Translations under genes and position numbers: made by a program
Notes under the pieces: model-generated
What the model was told of the DNA's origin: nothing
Databases searched by the model: none
What the model saw: the letters and a program-made list of their open reading frames with translations, nothing else
Assembly: GCA_016713225.1 (NCBI GenBank)
Contig: JADJPO010000002.1
Coordinates: forward strand, 62,001-126,000
Direction of reading: 5' to 3'
DNA: 64,000 bases
DNA from: Kineosporiaceae bacterium
Lineage (GTDB): Bacteria; Actinomycetota; Actinomycetes; Actinomycetales; Kineosporiaceae
Part shown: positions 18,084-25,913 of the stretch, piece by piece
Layout of the letters: each line of letters opens with the position of its first letter
How positions within the stretch are numbered: position 1 is the first letter of the stretch

Positions 18084-18794
18084 ATGGCCCCCGTCCGCAC
18101 GGTACGGATCGTCCTGGGGAGTCTGGCCGGGACCGCGGTGCTCTTCCAGGCGATCACGGTGGCCGGCTACCTGGGTCGGCAGAGCCGCGTCGACACGCAA
18201 TGGCTCCCCGAGACGGCTGCCGTGGTGGAGGCCACCACGGACGTCGGCGATATCACCGTCCGGGTGGCGGCCCCCGGCGAACGTCCGCGGCTGGAACAAC
18301 GTCTGCGGTGGGCTTTCTGGTCGCCGTCCCACAGTCTTCGCCAGGTGGACGGGCGGGTCGAGGCTCGGGCGAGTTGCCCACCCATCGGTGCGTTGTGCAC
18401 TGTCGATGTCGAGCTCGTGGTCGCCCCCGGATCGCCGGTGCGGGTGTCCACCAGCATGGGCGACATTCGGGTCGATCCGACGTCGGCGGACGTCACCGCG
18501 GTCACCGACGTGGGGGACGTGATCGTGCACGGCGGCGGCGCGGGCGCCGACCTCTCGGCCGAGACCTCGGTCGGTGATGTCCGGGTGTTCGTCTCGGCCG
18601 GGACGCCCTCGGTGCGGGCCATCTCGGCCACCGGCGACGTTCGGGTGGCCGTGGCGTCGGGCGAGAGCTTCGCCGTCCAGGCCGGGACCGATGTCGGGGA
18701 CACCCGGGTCGAGGTGGCGAGCGATCCGGCATCGGGGCGGCCCTTGCTCGCCCGGACCTCTACCGGCGACGTCCAGGTCGTCATCGACAACTGA
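18084..18794 (+). CDS. DUF4097-like beta-repeat protein, membrane-anchored
   Basis: A 236-residue protein with one N-terminal hydrophobic segment (about 8-30), then a beta-helix-like region built from a repeated V/T-G-D-[IV]-x-V unit: VGDITVRV, MGDIRVDP, VGDVIVHG, VGDVRVFV, TGDVRVAV, VGDTRVEV and TGDVQVVI. This is the DUF4097 (adhesin-like) pattern found next to actinobacterial two-component systems. It probably lies outside the membrane; a role as sensor partner or envelope-stress protein is inference. It is the last gene of the operon and has GGAGGAG well placed before the ATG. Confidence 0.8.
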   Translation: MAPVRTVRIVLGSLAGTAVLFQAITVAGYLGRQSRVDTQWLPETAAVVEATTDVGDITVRVAAPGERPRLEQRLRWAFWSPSHSLRQVDGRVEARASCPPIGALCTVDVELVVAPGSPVRVSTSMGDIRVDPTSADVTAVTDVGDVIVHGGGAGADLSAETSVGDVRVFVSAGTPSVRAISATGDVRVAVASGESFAVQAGTDVGDTRVEVASDPASGRPLLARTSTGDVQVVIDN

Positions 18795-18818
18795 CCGGCC
18801 CGAGGGAGTCCGCGGGGA

Positions 18819-18856
18819 CGACGAAGGCCCCGCCCCCGGGGGCGGGGCCTTCGTCG
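18819..18856. terminator. Strong bidirectional terminator hairpin
   Basis: A perfect 38-bp palindrome (arm CGACGAAGGCCCCGCCCCC, then its complement) lies 24 bases after the DUF4097 stop and eight bases from the stop of the convergent deacetylase gene. The 19-bp GC-rich stem makes it the best terminator in the window and it should work in both directions. Confidence 0.85.
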
Positions 18857-18863
18857 AGCGAGG

Positions 18864-21446
18864 TCAGCCCAGCATCTGGGAGACCGTGCGGATCGAGACC
18901 CCGGAGGCCTTCACCGCGGCGATGTGATCGGCGAACTGCTGGGTGGTCACCTCGTCACCGCTGTAGCCGCTGTCGTTCACCCCGACCGCGTGGTAGGTCA
19001 GGATCAACCAGGTGTTGCTGGCCCGAGCCTCGTCGGCTGCGGCTCGAATCTCGGCGGCACTGGTGTCGTTGTGCACGTAGAGCGTCCGCAGCGCGTACCG
19101 GCTGGGGCTGAGGGCATTGACCCCACCGTCCGTCGTCCGGCAGCCCCGGAAGAACTGCGCCGCCACGGATTGCACGGTGGCGTTGTAGTCGCCGTACGGG
19201 TAGGCGCAGGCCTTCGGAGTGACCCCCGCCGCAGCGGTGATGGCGCTCTGCGCTTGGCTGAACTCCGCCTGGATCTCGCTGGTGCTCATCGAGCCGAGGT
19301 AGGGGTGGTTCTGGCTGTGGTTGCCGATGTCGTGACCGGCGTTCGCCACGCTGCGCAGCTGGGTCGCGTTCATGTGCGGGGCACCCCAGGTGAGGGCGTC
19401 GCCGATGATGAAGAAGGTTCCCTTGATGCCGTTGGCGTTCAGTGCCGGGACGGCGTAGTCGAGCTGGCTCAGCTTGCCGTCGTCGAAGGTGAAGCTGACC
19501 ACGCCCTGGGTGGGCGCGGGCACGCTGGCGGTCGGCGTCGGCGTCGGGGTCACCGAGGCAGACGGGGTGGGGGTCGGCGTCGGGGTCACCGAGGCAGACG
19601 GCGTCGGAGTCGGCGTCGGAGTGGGTGGGGTGCCGCCGCCGAGGGCCTCGGCGACGGTCTTGGTCGGGACGCCGGCGGCCTTCACCGCGTTGACGTGGGC
19701 GGTCAGGGTGGCGCCGGTGACGTCGTCGCTGGACTCGACGGTGCCGACACCGTGGTAGATCAGCACCAACCAGGTGTTGTTGGCCTTGGCCTGGTCGGCC
19801 GCTGCCCGGATCTGCGCCGCCGTGGTGGAGGTCTGCACGTAGTAGGTGCGCAGGTCGTACAGGTTGGCACCGCGAACGTTCTGACCGCCGGTGACGCCGC
19901 GGCAGGAGGTGAAGTACGTCGCGGCGATGGTCTGCACGGTGGCGTTGCTGGCGCCGTAGGGGTAGGCGCAGTTCTTCGGGGTGATGCCGGTGGCGGCGGC
20001 GATGGCGTTCTGGGACTGGGTGAACTCGGCGCGGATCTGGGTGGAGTTGAGGCTGGTCAGGTAGGGGTGGTTCTGGGTGTGGTTGCCGATCTCGTGGCCG
20101 TCGGTGGCCATGGCCTTGACCTGGGTGGCGTTCATGTTGGTGCCGCCCCAGGTGAACGCGTCACCGATGATGAAGAAGGTGCCCTTCACCCCGGCAGCGC
20201 TCAGGATCGGCTTGGCGGTGGTGTACTGGCCGATCTTTCCGTCGTCGAACGTGAAGCTCACCATGCCCGAGGTGGCCGGGGTCGGAGTGGGCGTCGGAGT
20301 GGGCGTCGCTGACGGCGTCGGTGTCGGGGTGACGGACTTCGACGGGGTGGGTGTCGGCGTCGGGGTCACCGAGGCGGACGGCGTCGGTGTCGGTGTCGGT
20401 GTCGGTGTGACGGAGGCGGACGGCGTCGGTGTCGGCGTCGGGGTCGGTGTCGGTGTCGGGGTGACGGACGGCGACGGGGTGGGTGTCGGGGTCGGGGTGA
20501 CGGACGGCGACGGGGTCGGGGTCGGCGTGGGAGTGACCGTCGGGGTCGGCGTCGGTGTCGGGGTGGGCGTCGGGGTGACGGACTTCGACGGGGTGGGCGT
20601 CGGCGTGGGCGTCGGGGTGACGGACTTCGACGGGGTGGGTGTCGGCGTCGGGGTCACCGAGGCGGACGGCGTCGGGGTCGGGGTCGGCGTCGGGACTCCG
20701 CCGGCCAGAGCCTGGGCGACGGTCGCGGTGGGGACGCCGGCGGCCTTCACCGCGTTGACGTGGGCGGTGAAGGTGCTGGTGGACACGTCGTCGCTGGACT
20801 GGACGGTGCCGACACCGTGGTAGATCAGCACCAGCCAGGTGTTGTTGGCCTTGGCCTGGTCGGCCGCTGCCCGGATCTGCGCCGCCGTGGTGGAGGTCTG
20901 CACGTAGTAGGTGCGCAGGTCGTAGGTGTTCGAGCCCAGGGTGTTCTGACCGCCGGTGACGCCACGGCAACTGGTGAAGTAGGTCTTGGCGATGTTCTGC
21001 ACGGTGGCGTTGCTGGCGCCGTAGGGGTAGGCGCAGTTCTTCGGGGTGATGCCGGTGGCGGCGGCGATGGCGTTCTGGGACTGGGTGAACTCGGCGCGGA
21101 TCTGACGGGAACTGAGGCTGGTCAGGTAGGGGTGGTTCTGGGTGTGGTTGCCGATCTCGTGGCCGTCGGTGGCCAGGGTCTTGACCTGAGCGGCGTTCAT
21201 GTTGGTGGCGCCCCAGGTGAAGGCGTCACCGATGATGAAGAAGGTGCCCTTGACCCCGGCCGTGTTCAAAATCGGCCGTGCGTTGGCGTACTGGCTGCTC
21301 TTGCCGTCGTCGAAGGTGAAGCTCACCATGCCGGACCCGGCCGCGCGGGCTGGAGCTGTCGCCAGCGCCGGCACCAGCACGCCGAGCAGCGCGATCAGTG
21401 CCAGGTACAGAGCCGGCAGCCGTCGTCCCGTCGAGGTGACCCTCAT
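18864..21446 (-). CDS. Secreted protein with three NodB polysaccharide-deacetylase domains
   Basis: An 860-residue exported protein with a signal peptide (basic start, hydrophobic 12-30, cleavage near ARA-A). Three NodB domains (about 39-250, 391-600, 650-860) are joined by Thr-Pro-rich linkers of about 140 and 40 residues. Domain 1 has TFDDG with Asp46-Asp47 and the metal ligands in H-T-Q-N-H-P (His101, His105), plus AYPYG. Domains 2 and 3 keep the same motifs (HTQNHP, HSQNHP). It should remove N- or O-acetyl groups from chitin, xylan or peptidoglycan. Domains 1 and 2 are almost identical at the DNA level, indicating recent duplication. The Pro-Thr linkers are glycosylation-prone types common in actinobacterial glycanases. 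Confidence 0.9.
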   Translation of the reverse strand: MRVTSTGRRLPALYLALIALLGVLVPALATAPARAAGSGMVSFTFDDGKSSQYANARPILNTAGVKGTFFIIGDAFTWGATNMNAAQVKTLATDGHEIGNHTQNHPYLTSLSSRQIRAEFTQSQNAIAAATGITPKNCAYPYGASNATVQNIAKTYFTSCRGVTGGQNTLGSNTYDLRTYYVQTSTTAAQIRAAADQAKANNTWLVLIYHGVGTVQSSDDVSTSTFTAHVNAVKAAGVPTATVAQALAGGVPTPTPTPTPSASVTPTPTPTPSKSVTPTPTPTPTPSKSVTPTPTPTPTPTPTVTPTPTPTPSPSVTPTPTPTPSPSVTPTPTPTPTPTPTPSASVTPTPTPTPTPSASVTPTPTPTPSKSVTPTPTPSATPTPTPTPTPATSGMVSFTFDDGKIGQYTTAKPILSAAGVKGTFFIIGDAFTWGGTNMNATQVKAMATDGHEIGNHTQNHPYLTSLNSTQIRAEFTQSQNAIAAATGITPKNCAYPYGASNATVQTIAATYFTSCRGVTGGQNVRGANLYDLRTYYVQTSTTAAQIRAAADQAKANNTWLVLIYHGVGTVESSDDVTGATLTAHVNAVKAAGVPTKTVAEALGGGTPPTPTPTPTPSASVTPTPTPTPSASVTPTPTPTASVPAPTQGVVSFTFDDGKLSQLDYAVPALNANGIKGTFFIIGDALTWGAPHMNATQLRSVANAGHDIGNHSQNHPYLGSMSTSEIQAEFSQAQSAITAAAGVTPKACAYPYGDYNATVQSVAAQFFRGCRTTDGGVNALSPSRYALRTLYVHNDTSAAEIRAAADEARASNTWLILTYHAVGVNDSGYSGDEVTTQQFADHIAAVKASGVSIRTVSQMLG
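19517..19640. repeat. Low-complexity Thr-Pro linker repeat (second linker)
   Basis: A degenerate short-period repeat of GTCGGCGTCGGGGTCACCGA type encodes T-P-T-P-T-P-S-A-S-V between NodB domains 2 and 3. It is a likely site of slipped-strand length change and hard to assemble from short reads. Confidence 0.75.
20275..20697. repeat. Low-complexity Thr-Pro linker repeat (first linker)
   Basis: About 420 bases of near-periodic GGCGTCGG/GGTGTCGG units encode some 140 residues of T-P-T-P with interspersed P-S-A-S-V and P-S-K-S-V-T. The unit length is a multiple of three, so copy-number change keeps the frame. The copy number given here should be treated with care. Confidence 0.8.
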
Positions 21447-21754
21447 ACCGTTCGTCCTCCGTCGCCACGTTCGTCATCGCCAGATGAGCCATGAGTGGAA
21501 GCTGAGAACAGCCCCCGCCGGCAAGACCGCCTGATGGATGAGGGAGGGCGCACGAGGCGCCACGCAGCACCGGTCGGACAAACGCTGCGCGCCATCAAGT
21601 CCCCGATCTCGATGAGCACGTTTCTAGCAGCGCAGGGCTGGTCTTCGGGGGGAGATGGCAGAGAAACGTGATAACTACGTGAAATTTTCCTCATGCGTTC
21701 ACGGGGTCGGCCGGTGGGCTGAAGCCCGCGCCGTGACCTGCCGACGGCCTTCGG
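21447..21754. other. Intergenic region upstream of the deacetylase gene
   Basis: About 300 bases between divergent genes. It includes the most AT-rich stretch of the neighbourhood (about 21661-21690, AACGTGATAACTACGTGAAA). It is long enough for a 5' leader of the leftward deacetylase gene. I looked for a c-di-AMP or c-di-GMP riboswitch and saw no convincing conserved core. A short reading frame at 21655 is a shadow. Confidence 0.4.
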
Positions 21755-22318
21755 GTGACGAACACGGTGGGCGGCCCGCCACCCGGCTGGGCCGCGATGG
21801 ACGCGATGGTGGTCGGCGATGCCCTGGGCGGTATCCCGCGGGAGCACCAACTGCTGGTCCTGGGCCTGATGGTGGGGTCGGCGCTCTGGGCAGTGGTGCG
21901 TCCCAGTGGCCCGGCCCACCTGGCCTTCGTGGCCTGCGCGCTGATGTGGTCACGAGCGAATCAGGCGTTCGAGGTGGCGGTGTTGTGGACGATCTCCGCC
22001 GGTCATGGCCTCACCGTGGCCGACCTCTGGCCACCCCTGCTCGCCCTGGCGATCGTTGGGCGCCGGCTGGCGCCGTCCGGTGTCGGTCTGCACCGGGTGT
22101 CACCACCGCGGCCGGTGTCGGTTCGGGCTGCGGGGCAGGTCGCCGGCGCTGGCTCCCCGAGGCGCCGCCGGTCGAGCGCCGGGGGTGACCCGTCGGACGT
22201 CGGCCGCCGTGACCCAGTCGGTGCGCTCGGTGCCGCCGGACGGCGTCCATCGCACCTGGACGGCCTCGCGGGTCCACGCCAGGGCCTCGGCCCGGATGTC
22301 GGTCACCTCACCCGTTGA
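21755..22318 (+). CDS. Small hypothetical membrane protein
   Basis: The first 105 of 187 codons show strong G/C third-position bias and encode about three hydrophobic segments (LLVLGLMVGSALWAVV, HLAFVACALMWS, LWPPLLALAIVG). After that the product becomes Arg/Gly/Ser-rich and the opposite strand carries a better frame (22100-22411). The true 3' end may therefore be overlapped by its neighbour, or a lost stop has extended the gene. Start GTG at 21755; ATG at 21797 is an alternative. Function unknown. Confidence 0.4.
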   Translation: MTNTVGGPPPGWAAMDAMVVGDALGGIPREHQLLVLGLMVGSALWAVVRPSGPAHLAFVACALMWSRANQAFEVAVLWTISAGHGLTVADLWPPLLALAIVGRRLAPSGVGLHRVSPPRPVSVRAAGQVAGAGSPRRRRSSAGGDPSDVGRRDPVGALGAAGRRPSHLDGLAGPRQGLGPDVGHLTR

Positions 22319-22411
22319 CCAGTGCATGGCGACGATCACGGCGATCGGGGAGGACGCCGGAGTCACCGGGCCGTCGGGGATGGCACGAAAAATGCGAGGG
22401 GCGCTGCTCAT
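22100..22411 (-). CDS. Small hypothetical protein
   Basis: A 103-residue product with good codon bias on this strand and GGAAGG about eight bases before the ATG. The core V-I-V-A-M-H-W-S-T-G-E-V-T-D-I followed by REAVQVRWTPSGGTERTDWVTAADVRR alternates beta strands and charged turns. It has no signal peptide. I do not recognise the family. It overlaps the 3' part of the convergent membrane-protein frame by 219 bases, so at least one of the two is probably shorter than drawn. Confidence 0.45.
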   Translation of the reverse strand: MSSAPRIFRAIPDGPVTPASSPIAVIVAMHWSTGEVTDIRAEALAWTREAVQVRWTPSGGTERTDWVTAADVRRVTPGARPAAPRGASAGDLPRSPNRHRPRW

Positions 22412-22569
22412 CGGGTTGCCTTCCGGTACACCACCACGGACGCTCGACCCTGCTTCGACGATAACATCGGCAACCCGTTGACCCGAACGCCTGTTCGACT
22501 CCGTTCACCCGATCGGCCCACCCGCCGCCATCGTGGTGATCGGACTATCTGCGCACGCTGGCGGACACT

Positions 22570-22622
22570 GTGCACGGATTACATGATCACGGTGGATTTG
22601 TGCGCGGATTGCATGATCACGG
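22570..22622. repeat. Dispersed 23-bp repeat, tandem pair (locus 1)
   Basis: Two copies of the element GTGCACGGATTGCATGATCA plus CGG (22570-22592 with one change, 22600-22622 with one change), seven bases apart, so a 30-bp period. The pair ends eight bases from the stop codon of the leftward acetyltransferase gene. See loci at 31023, 43199 and 52302. Confidence 0.8.
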
Positions 22623-22629
22623 CGGGGGA

Positions 22630-23262
<633 letters not shown>

Positions 23263-23315
23263 AAGTCGGTTACATCCCCTGTACCAGGGGCATCAATCAC
23301 TGCGGTGATCGCCCA

Positions 23316-23324
23316 ACTGGTCTA
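23316..23324. promoter_or_regulatory. DasR-type half-site (ACTGGTCTA), downstream copy
   Basis: The second identical copy of ACTGGTCTA stands just before the -35 box of the GntR operon, a fitting place for an autoregulating GntR/HutC protein. As in the first copy, the right half of the palindrome is weak (TCAACG instead of GACCAG). Confidence 0.45.
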
Positions 23325-23332
23325 TCAACGCC

Positions 23333-23361
23333 TTGTCGTCGACGCCCTGGCGGGCTCTAAT
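23333..23361 (+). promoter_or_regulatory. Predicted promoter of the amino-sugar operon (leaderless)
   Basis: TTGTCG at 23333-23338 and TCTAAT at 23356-23361 are 17 bases apart, a good housekeeping-sigma pair. Transcription would begin about 6-9 bases later, at or next to the GTG/ATG start (23367/23370), so the mRNA is probably leaderless, which explains the absence of a ribosome site. Confidence 0.55.
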
Positions 23362-23366
23362 CCTGC

Positions 23367-24146
23367 GTGATGACCACCGACTCGCTCCCGACGCCGCGCC
23401 AGATCGTGGCCACGTCGCTGCGCCATCTGGTCTCGCGGCTGGAGGCGGGCGGACGGTTGCCCGGCGAACGAGAACTGTGTACCCGCTACGGCGTCGCCCG
23501 CATGACGTTGCGCCGAGCGGTCGACGACCTGGTGCGTGAGGGGCTGGTCGAGCGCCGTCCCGGCTCGGGTGCCTACGCCCGGCCCCGCCCGGTGGTGCGC
23601 ACCCTGGGCCTGACCTCGTTCAGCGAGGATATGCGCCGACGCGGGTTGACGCCGAGCTCGCGGTTGCTGGGACTGGAGCAGTCCGGCGCCACCCCGTCCC
23701 TGGCCGCCGGTCTGGGTATCGACGTGGATGCCCCGGTGACCCGGGTGCAGCGGCTGCGGCTGGGCAGCGGCACCCCGTTCGCGGTCGAGACGGTGTGGAT
23801 ACCGAGCCGCTCGGTGCCCGGTCTGAGCCCGCAGGACCTCGACGGTTCGCTCTACGAGGTGCTCGGCCGCCGCTACGGCATCGTCACCACCACCGCCCAG
23901 GTGACCGTCGAACCGGTGCTGCCGGACGCCGCGACAGCCGCCCTGCTCGACATCGCCGATCAGCAGCCCTGCCTGAGCATCCGCATGGTCGATCGCGACC
24001 CGGCGCACCGCACCGTGATGCTGGCCGACTGCATCTACCGCGGTGACCGCTACACCCTCACCGCTCAGGTGACCCGTGCCGACCGCACTGCTCGCGCCGA
24101 TCGCGCCGATCGCGTCGGGCAGCACCGGGAGGTGGGTCGTGGGTGA
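23367..24146 (+). CDS. GntR/HutC family regulator (DasR/NagR-like)
   Basis: A 259-residue repressor with an N-terminal winged HTH (about 8-75: LPGERELCTRYGVARMTLRRAVDDLVREGLVERRPGSGAY, read in parts) and a C-terminal UTRA effector domain (about 90-240). Regulators of this type sense phosphorylated amino sugars such as GlcNAc-6-P. It is the first gene of a tightly packed operon and its end overlaps the kinase gene by eight bases. Two ACTGGTCTA sites lie upstream. The C-terminal tail is Arg/Ala/Asp-rich and probably disordered. ATG at 23370 is an equal start choice. Confidence 0.87.
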   Translation: MMTTDSLPTPRQIVATSLRHLVSRLEAGGRLPGERELCTRYGVARMTLRRAVDDLVREGLVERRPGSGAYARPRPVVRTLGLTSFSEDMRRRGLTPSSRLLGLEQSGATPSLAAGLGIDVDAPVTRVQRLRLGSGTPFAVETVWIPSRSVPGLSPQDLDGSLYEVLGRRYGIVTTTAQVTVEPVLPDAATAALLDIADQQPCLSIRMVDRDPAHRTVMLADCIYRGDRYTLTAQVTRADRTARADRADRVGQHREVGRG

Positions 24147-25146
24147 GACCGACGCCCGGAACTCGCCGCTGGTCGGCGTGGACGGCGGCCAGTCACAGAC
24201 CCGGGTGCAGCGGGCCGGCTCGCCGACGGTGTACGAGCTGCCCGGCATCAGCCGGCTGGAGGGCGACCCCGACGACACCCTGGTCGGGTTGCTGCACCGG
24301 GCCTGGACGGCCCACCGGCTGCCGCCGCAGGCGCGCGTCGTCCTCGGGCTCACCACGCTGCCGGCGAGCCCGGCGGCCCGGGATCGGCTGGCGACGCGGA
24401 TCGCCACCGTGACGCAGGCCCGGCAGGTCTGGCTCACCGACGACCGGCTCACGGCACACCACGCAGCCCTGGGTGAGCGCGTCGGGGTCTCGCTGATCGC
24501 CGGCACCGGGGTGGCCTGCACCGCGCTGACCCGCTCCGGACGGGTCCGGTTCTTCGACGGCCACGGGTACCTCTTGGGTGACGAGGGGGCCGGGTTCTGG
24601 ATCGGACGCGCCGGCCTGGCCGCCGTGCTGCACCATCGCGACGGCTACGGCCCGCCGACCGCCCTGACGGTGGCCGCCCGGGAGCGGTTCGGAGACCTGG
24701 CGGTGCTGCCCGAGGCGGTGCACGCGCAGCCGCGGGCGGTGGACGCCATCGCCCGGTTCGCGGTCGAGGTGCTGGCCGCGACCGCCGGTGGCGACGCGGT
24801 GGCCACCGCGGTGGTGGACGACGCCGCAGCCCGATTGGTGCGCACCGTTGCCGCGGCGGCGGCCTGGCTCGGCGCGGAGATCCGTTGCGGTGCCGAGGAT
24901 CCGGGGTCTGCGAACTCAGGGTCGCCGATCCCGGTGGCCCTGGGTGGGCGGCTGCTCCGGCAGGGCGCGCTGCGCGCTCGGCTCGAGGTGGCGCTGCGGC
25001 GGCCGGCGCCCGAGGGGGCCGACCCCCTGACGGTGGTCGCGGCGTCCGGCACCCCGCTGGACGGCGCGCTGCGGCTGGGGGCCGAGCTGCGGCCGGAGCA
25101 CTACGGCCACCTGGTACACGTCTGGAGCGCAGGGGAGCGGGGATGA
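24139..25146 (+). CDS. BadF/BadG/BcrA/BcrD-type ATPase, probable amino-sugar kinase
   Basis: A 335-residue ASKHA-fold protein of the N-acetylglucosamine-kinase type. PHOSPHATE 1 motif is VGVDGGQSQTRV, PHOSPHATE 2 is LIAGTGVACTA, followed by G-D-E-G-A-G-F-W-I-G-R, and a C-terminal G-G-R-L-L segment. It should phosphorylate an imported amino sugar, probably GlcNAc to GlcNAc-6-P. The start is GTG at 24139 with GGGAGG six bases before it, giving an eight-base overlap with the regulator gene. The next gene starts at ATGA on its stop. Confidence 0.85.
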   Translation: MGETDARNSPLVGVDGGQSQTRVQRAGSPTVYELPGISRLEGDPDDTLVGLLHRAWTAHRLPPQARVVLGLTTLPASPAARDRLATRIATVTQARQVWLTDDRLTAHHAALGERVGVSLIAGTGVACTALTRSGRVRFFDGHGYLLGDEGAGFWIGRAGLAAVLHHRDGYGPPTALTVAARERFGDLAVLPEAVHAQPRAVDAIARFAVEVLAATAGGDAVATAVVDDAAARLVRTVAAAAAWLGAEIRCGAEDPGSANSGSPIPVALGGRLLRQGALRARLEVALRRPAPEGADPLTVVAASGTPLDGALRLGAELRPEHYGHLVHVWSAGERG

Positions 25147-25913
25147 CCGTCGACGACACCGGCAGCACCAGCAGCGGACGGCCCGGGCTGTCCTATCTGG
25201 CCGACTGTCTCGACCGGCTGGAACGGTTGCGCGGCACCGAGTGGCCGGCCATTCAGGCGGCTGCTGCCGTGGTGGCCGAGACCTACCCACGCGGGGGTGA
25301 GGTGCACCTGTTCGGCACCGGGCACTCGCACCTGCTGGCCGAGGAGCCGTTCTACCGGGCCGGTGGCCTGGCCCGGATCCGCCCGATCCTGTTCGAGGGC
25401 CTGATGCTGCACGCCGACGCCCCGCTGAGCACCACGCTGGAGCGGCTGGACGGCCTGGCCGACGTGTTGCTCGCCCATCACCCGATCCGCTCCGGCGACG
25501 TGCTCTTCGCGATCTCCAACTCGGGGGGCAACGCGGTCACCTCGCAGCTGGCCCAGGCGGCCCGCCAGCGCGGTGCCACCGTGATCGCCGTGACCAGCCT
25601 GCGCCATGCCCGGTCGGACCAGGCGCGGCACACCAGCCACCCCCGGCTGCACGAGATCGCCGACATCGTGCTGGACAACCACGGCACGACCGGTGATGCC
25701 GCCATCGAGATCGCCGGCATGGCCTCCCGGGTCGGCCCGACCTCGACGGTGATCGGTGCCGCGCTGATCAACGCCGTGGTGGTCGAGGCCGTCGCGCTGA
25801 TGGCCGAGCGCGGCACACCGCCCGAGGTCTACCTGAGCAGCAACCTCGCCGGCGGGGACGACGTGAACGAGCGACTGCTCGCCACCGCGCCGAGTGCTCG
25901 GGGTGGGCAGTGA
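25143..25913 (+). CDS. SIS-domain sugar-phosphate protein
   Basis: A 256-residue protein of the single-SIS type. The phosphosugar-binding features are GEVHLFGTGHSHLLAEE near residue 47, the Ser/Asn turn AISNSGGNAV near 120 and TSLRHARSDQARHTSHPRL. It resembles small SIS isomerases or etherases encoded with sugar ABC transporters, distinct from MurQ, which is longer. A role in converting the phosphorylated amino sugar is likely; the exact reaction is not clear. It overlaps both neighbours by four bases. Confidence 0.82.
   Translation: MTVDDTGSTSSGRPGLSYLADCLDRLERLRGTEWPAIQAAAAVVAETYPRGGEVHLFGTGHSHLLAEEPFYRAGGLARIRPILFEGLMLHADAPLSTTLERLDGLADVLLAHHPIRSGDVLFAISNSGGNAVTSQLAQAARQRGATVIAVTSLRHARSDQARHTSHPRLHEIADIVLDNHGTTGDAAIEIAGMASRVGPTSTVIGAALINAVVVEAVALMAERGTPPEVYLSSNLAGGDDVNERLLATAPSARGGQ

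Noticed and set aside
20077..20823. Open frame encoding a long Val-Gly repeat protein opposite the deacetylase linker
   Set aside because: It is the complement of the Thr-Pro repeat of a well-supported secreted enzyme and has no start signal or recognisable domain.
21447..21754. Riboswitch (c-di-AMP or c-di-GMP type) before the deacetylase gene
   Set aside because: Such switches often precede cell-wall enzyme genes in actinobacteria, but I could not see the conserved core or a convincing pairing pattern.
22570..22622. CRISPR-like spacing of the 23-bp repeats
   Set aside because: There are only two or three copies per locus, the spacers are seven bases and nearly constant, and no cas genes are present.
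25143..25913. MurQ (N-acetylmuramic acid 6-phosphate etherase) for the SIS gene
   Set aside because: It is shorter than MurQ and lacks the C-terminal helical domain; the general SIS call is safer.
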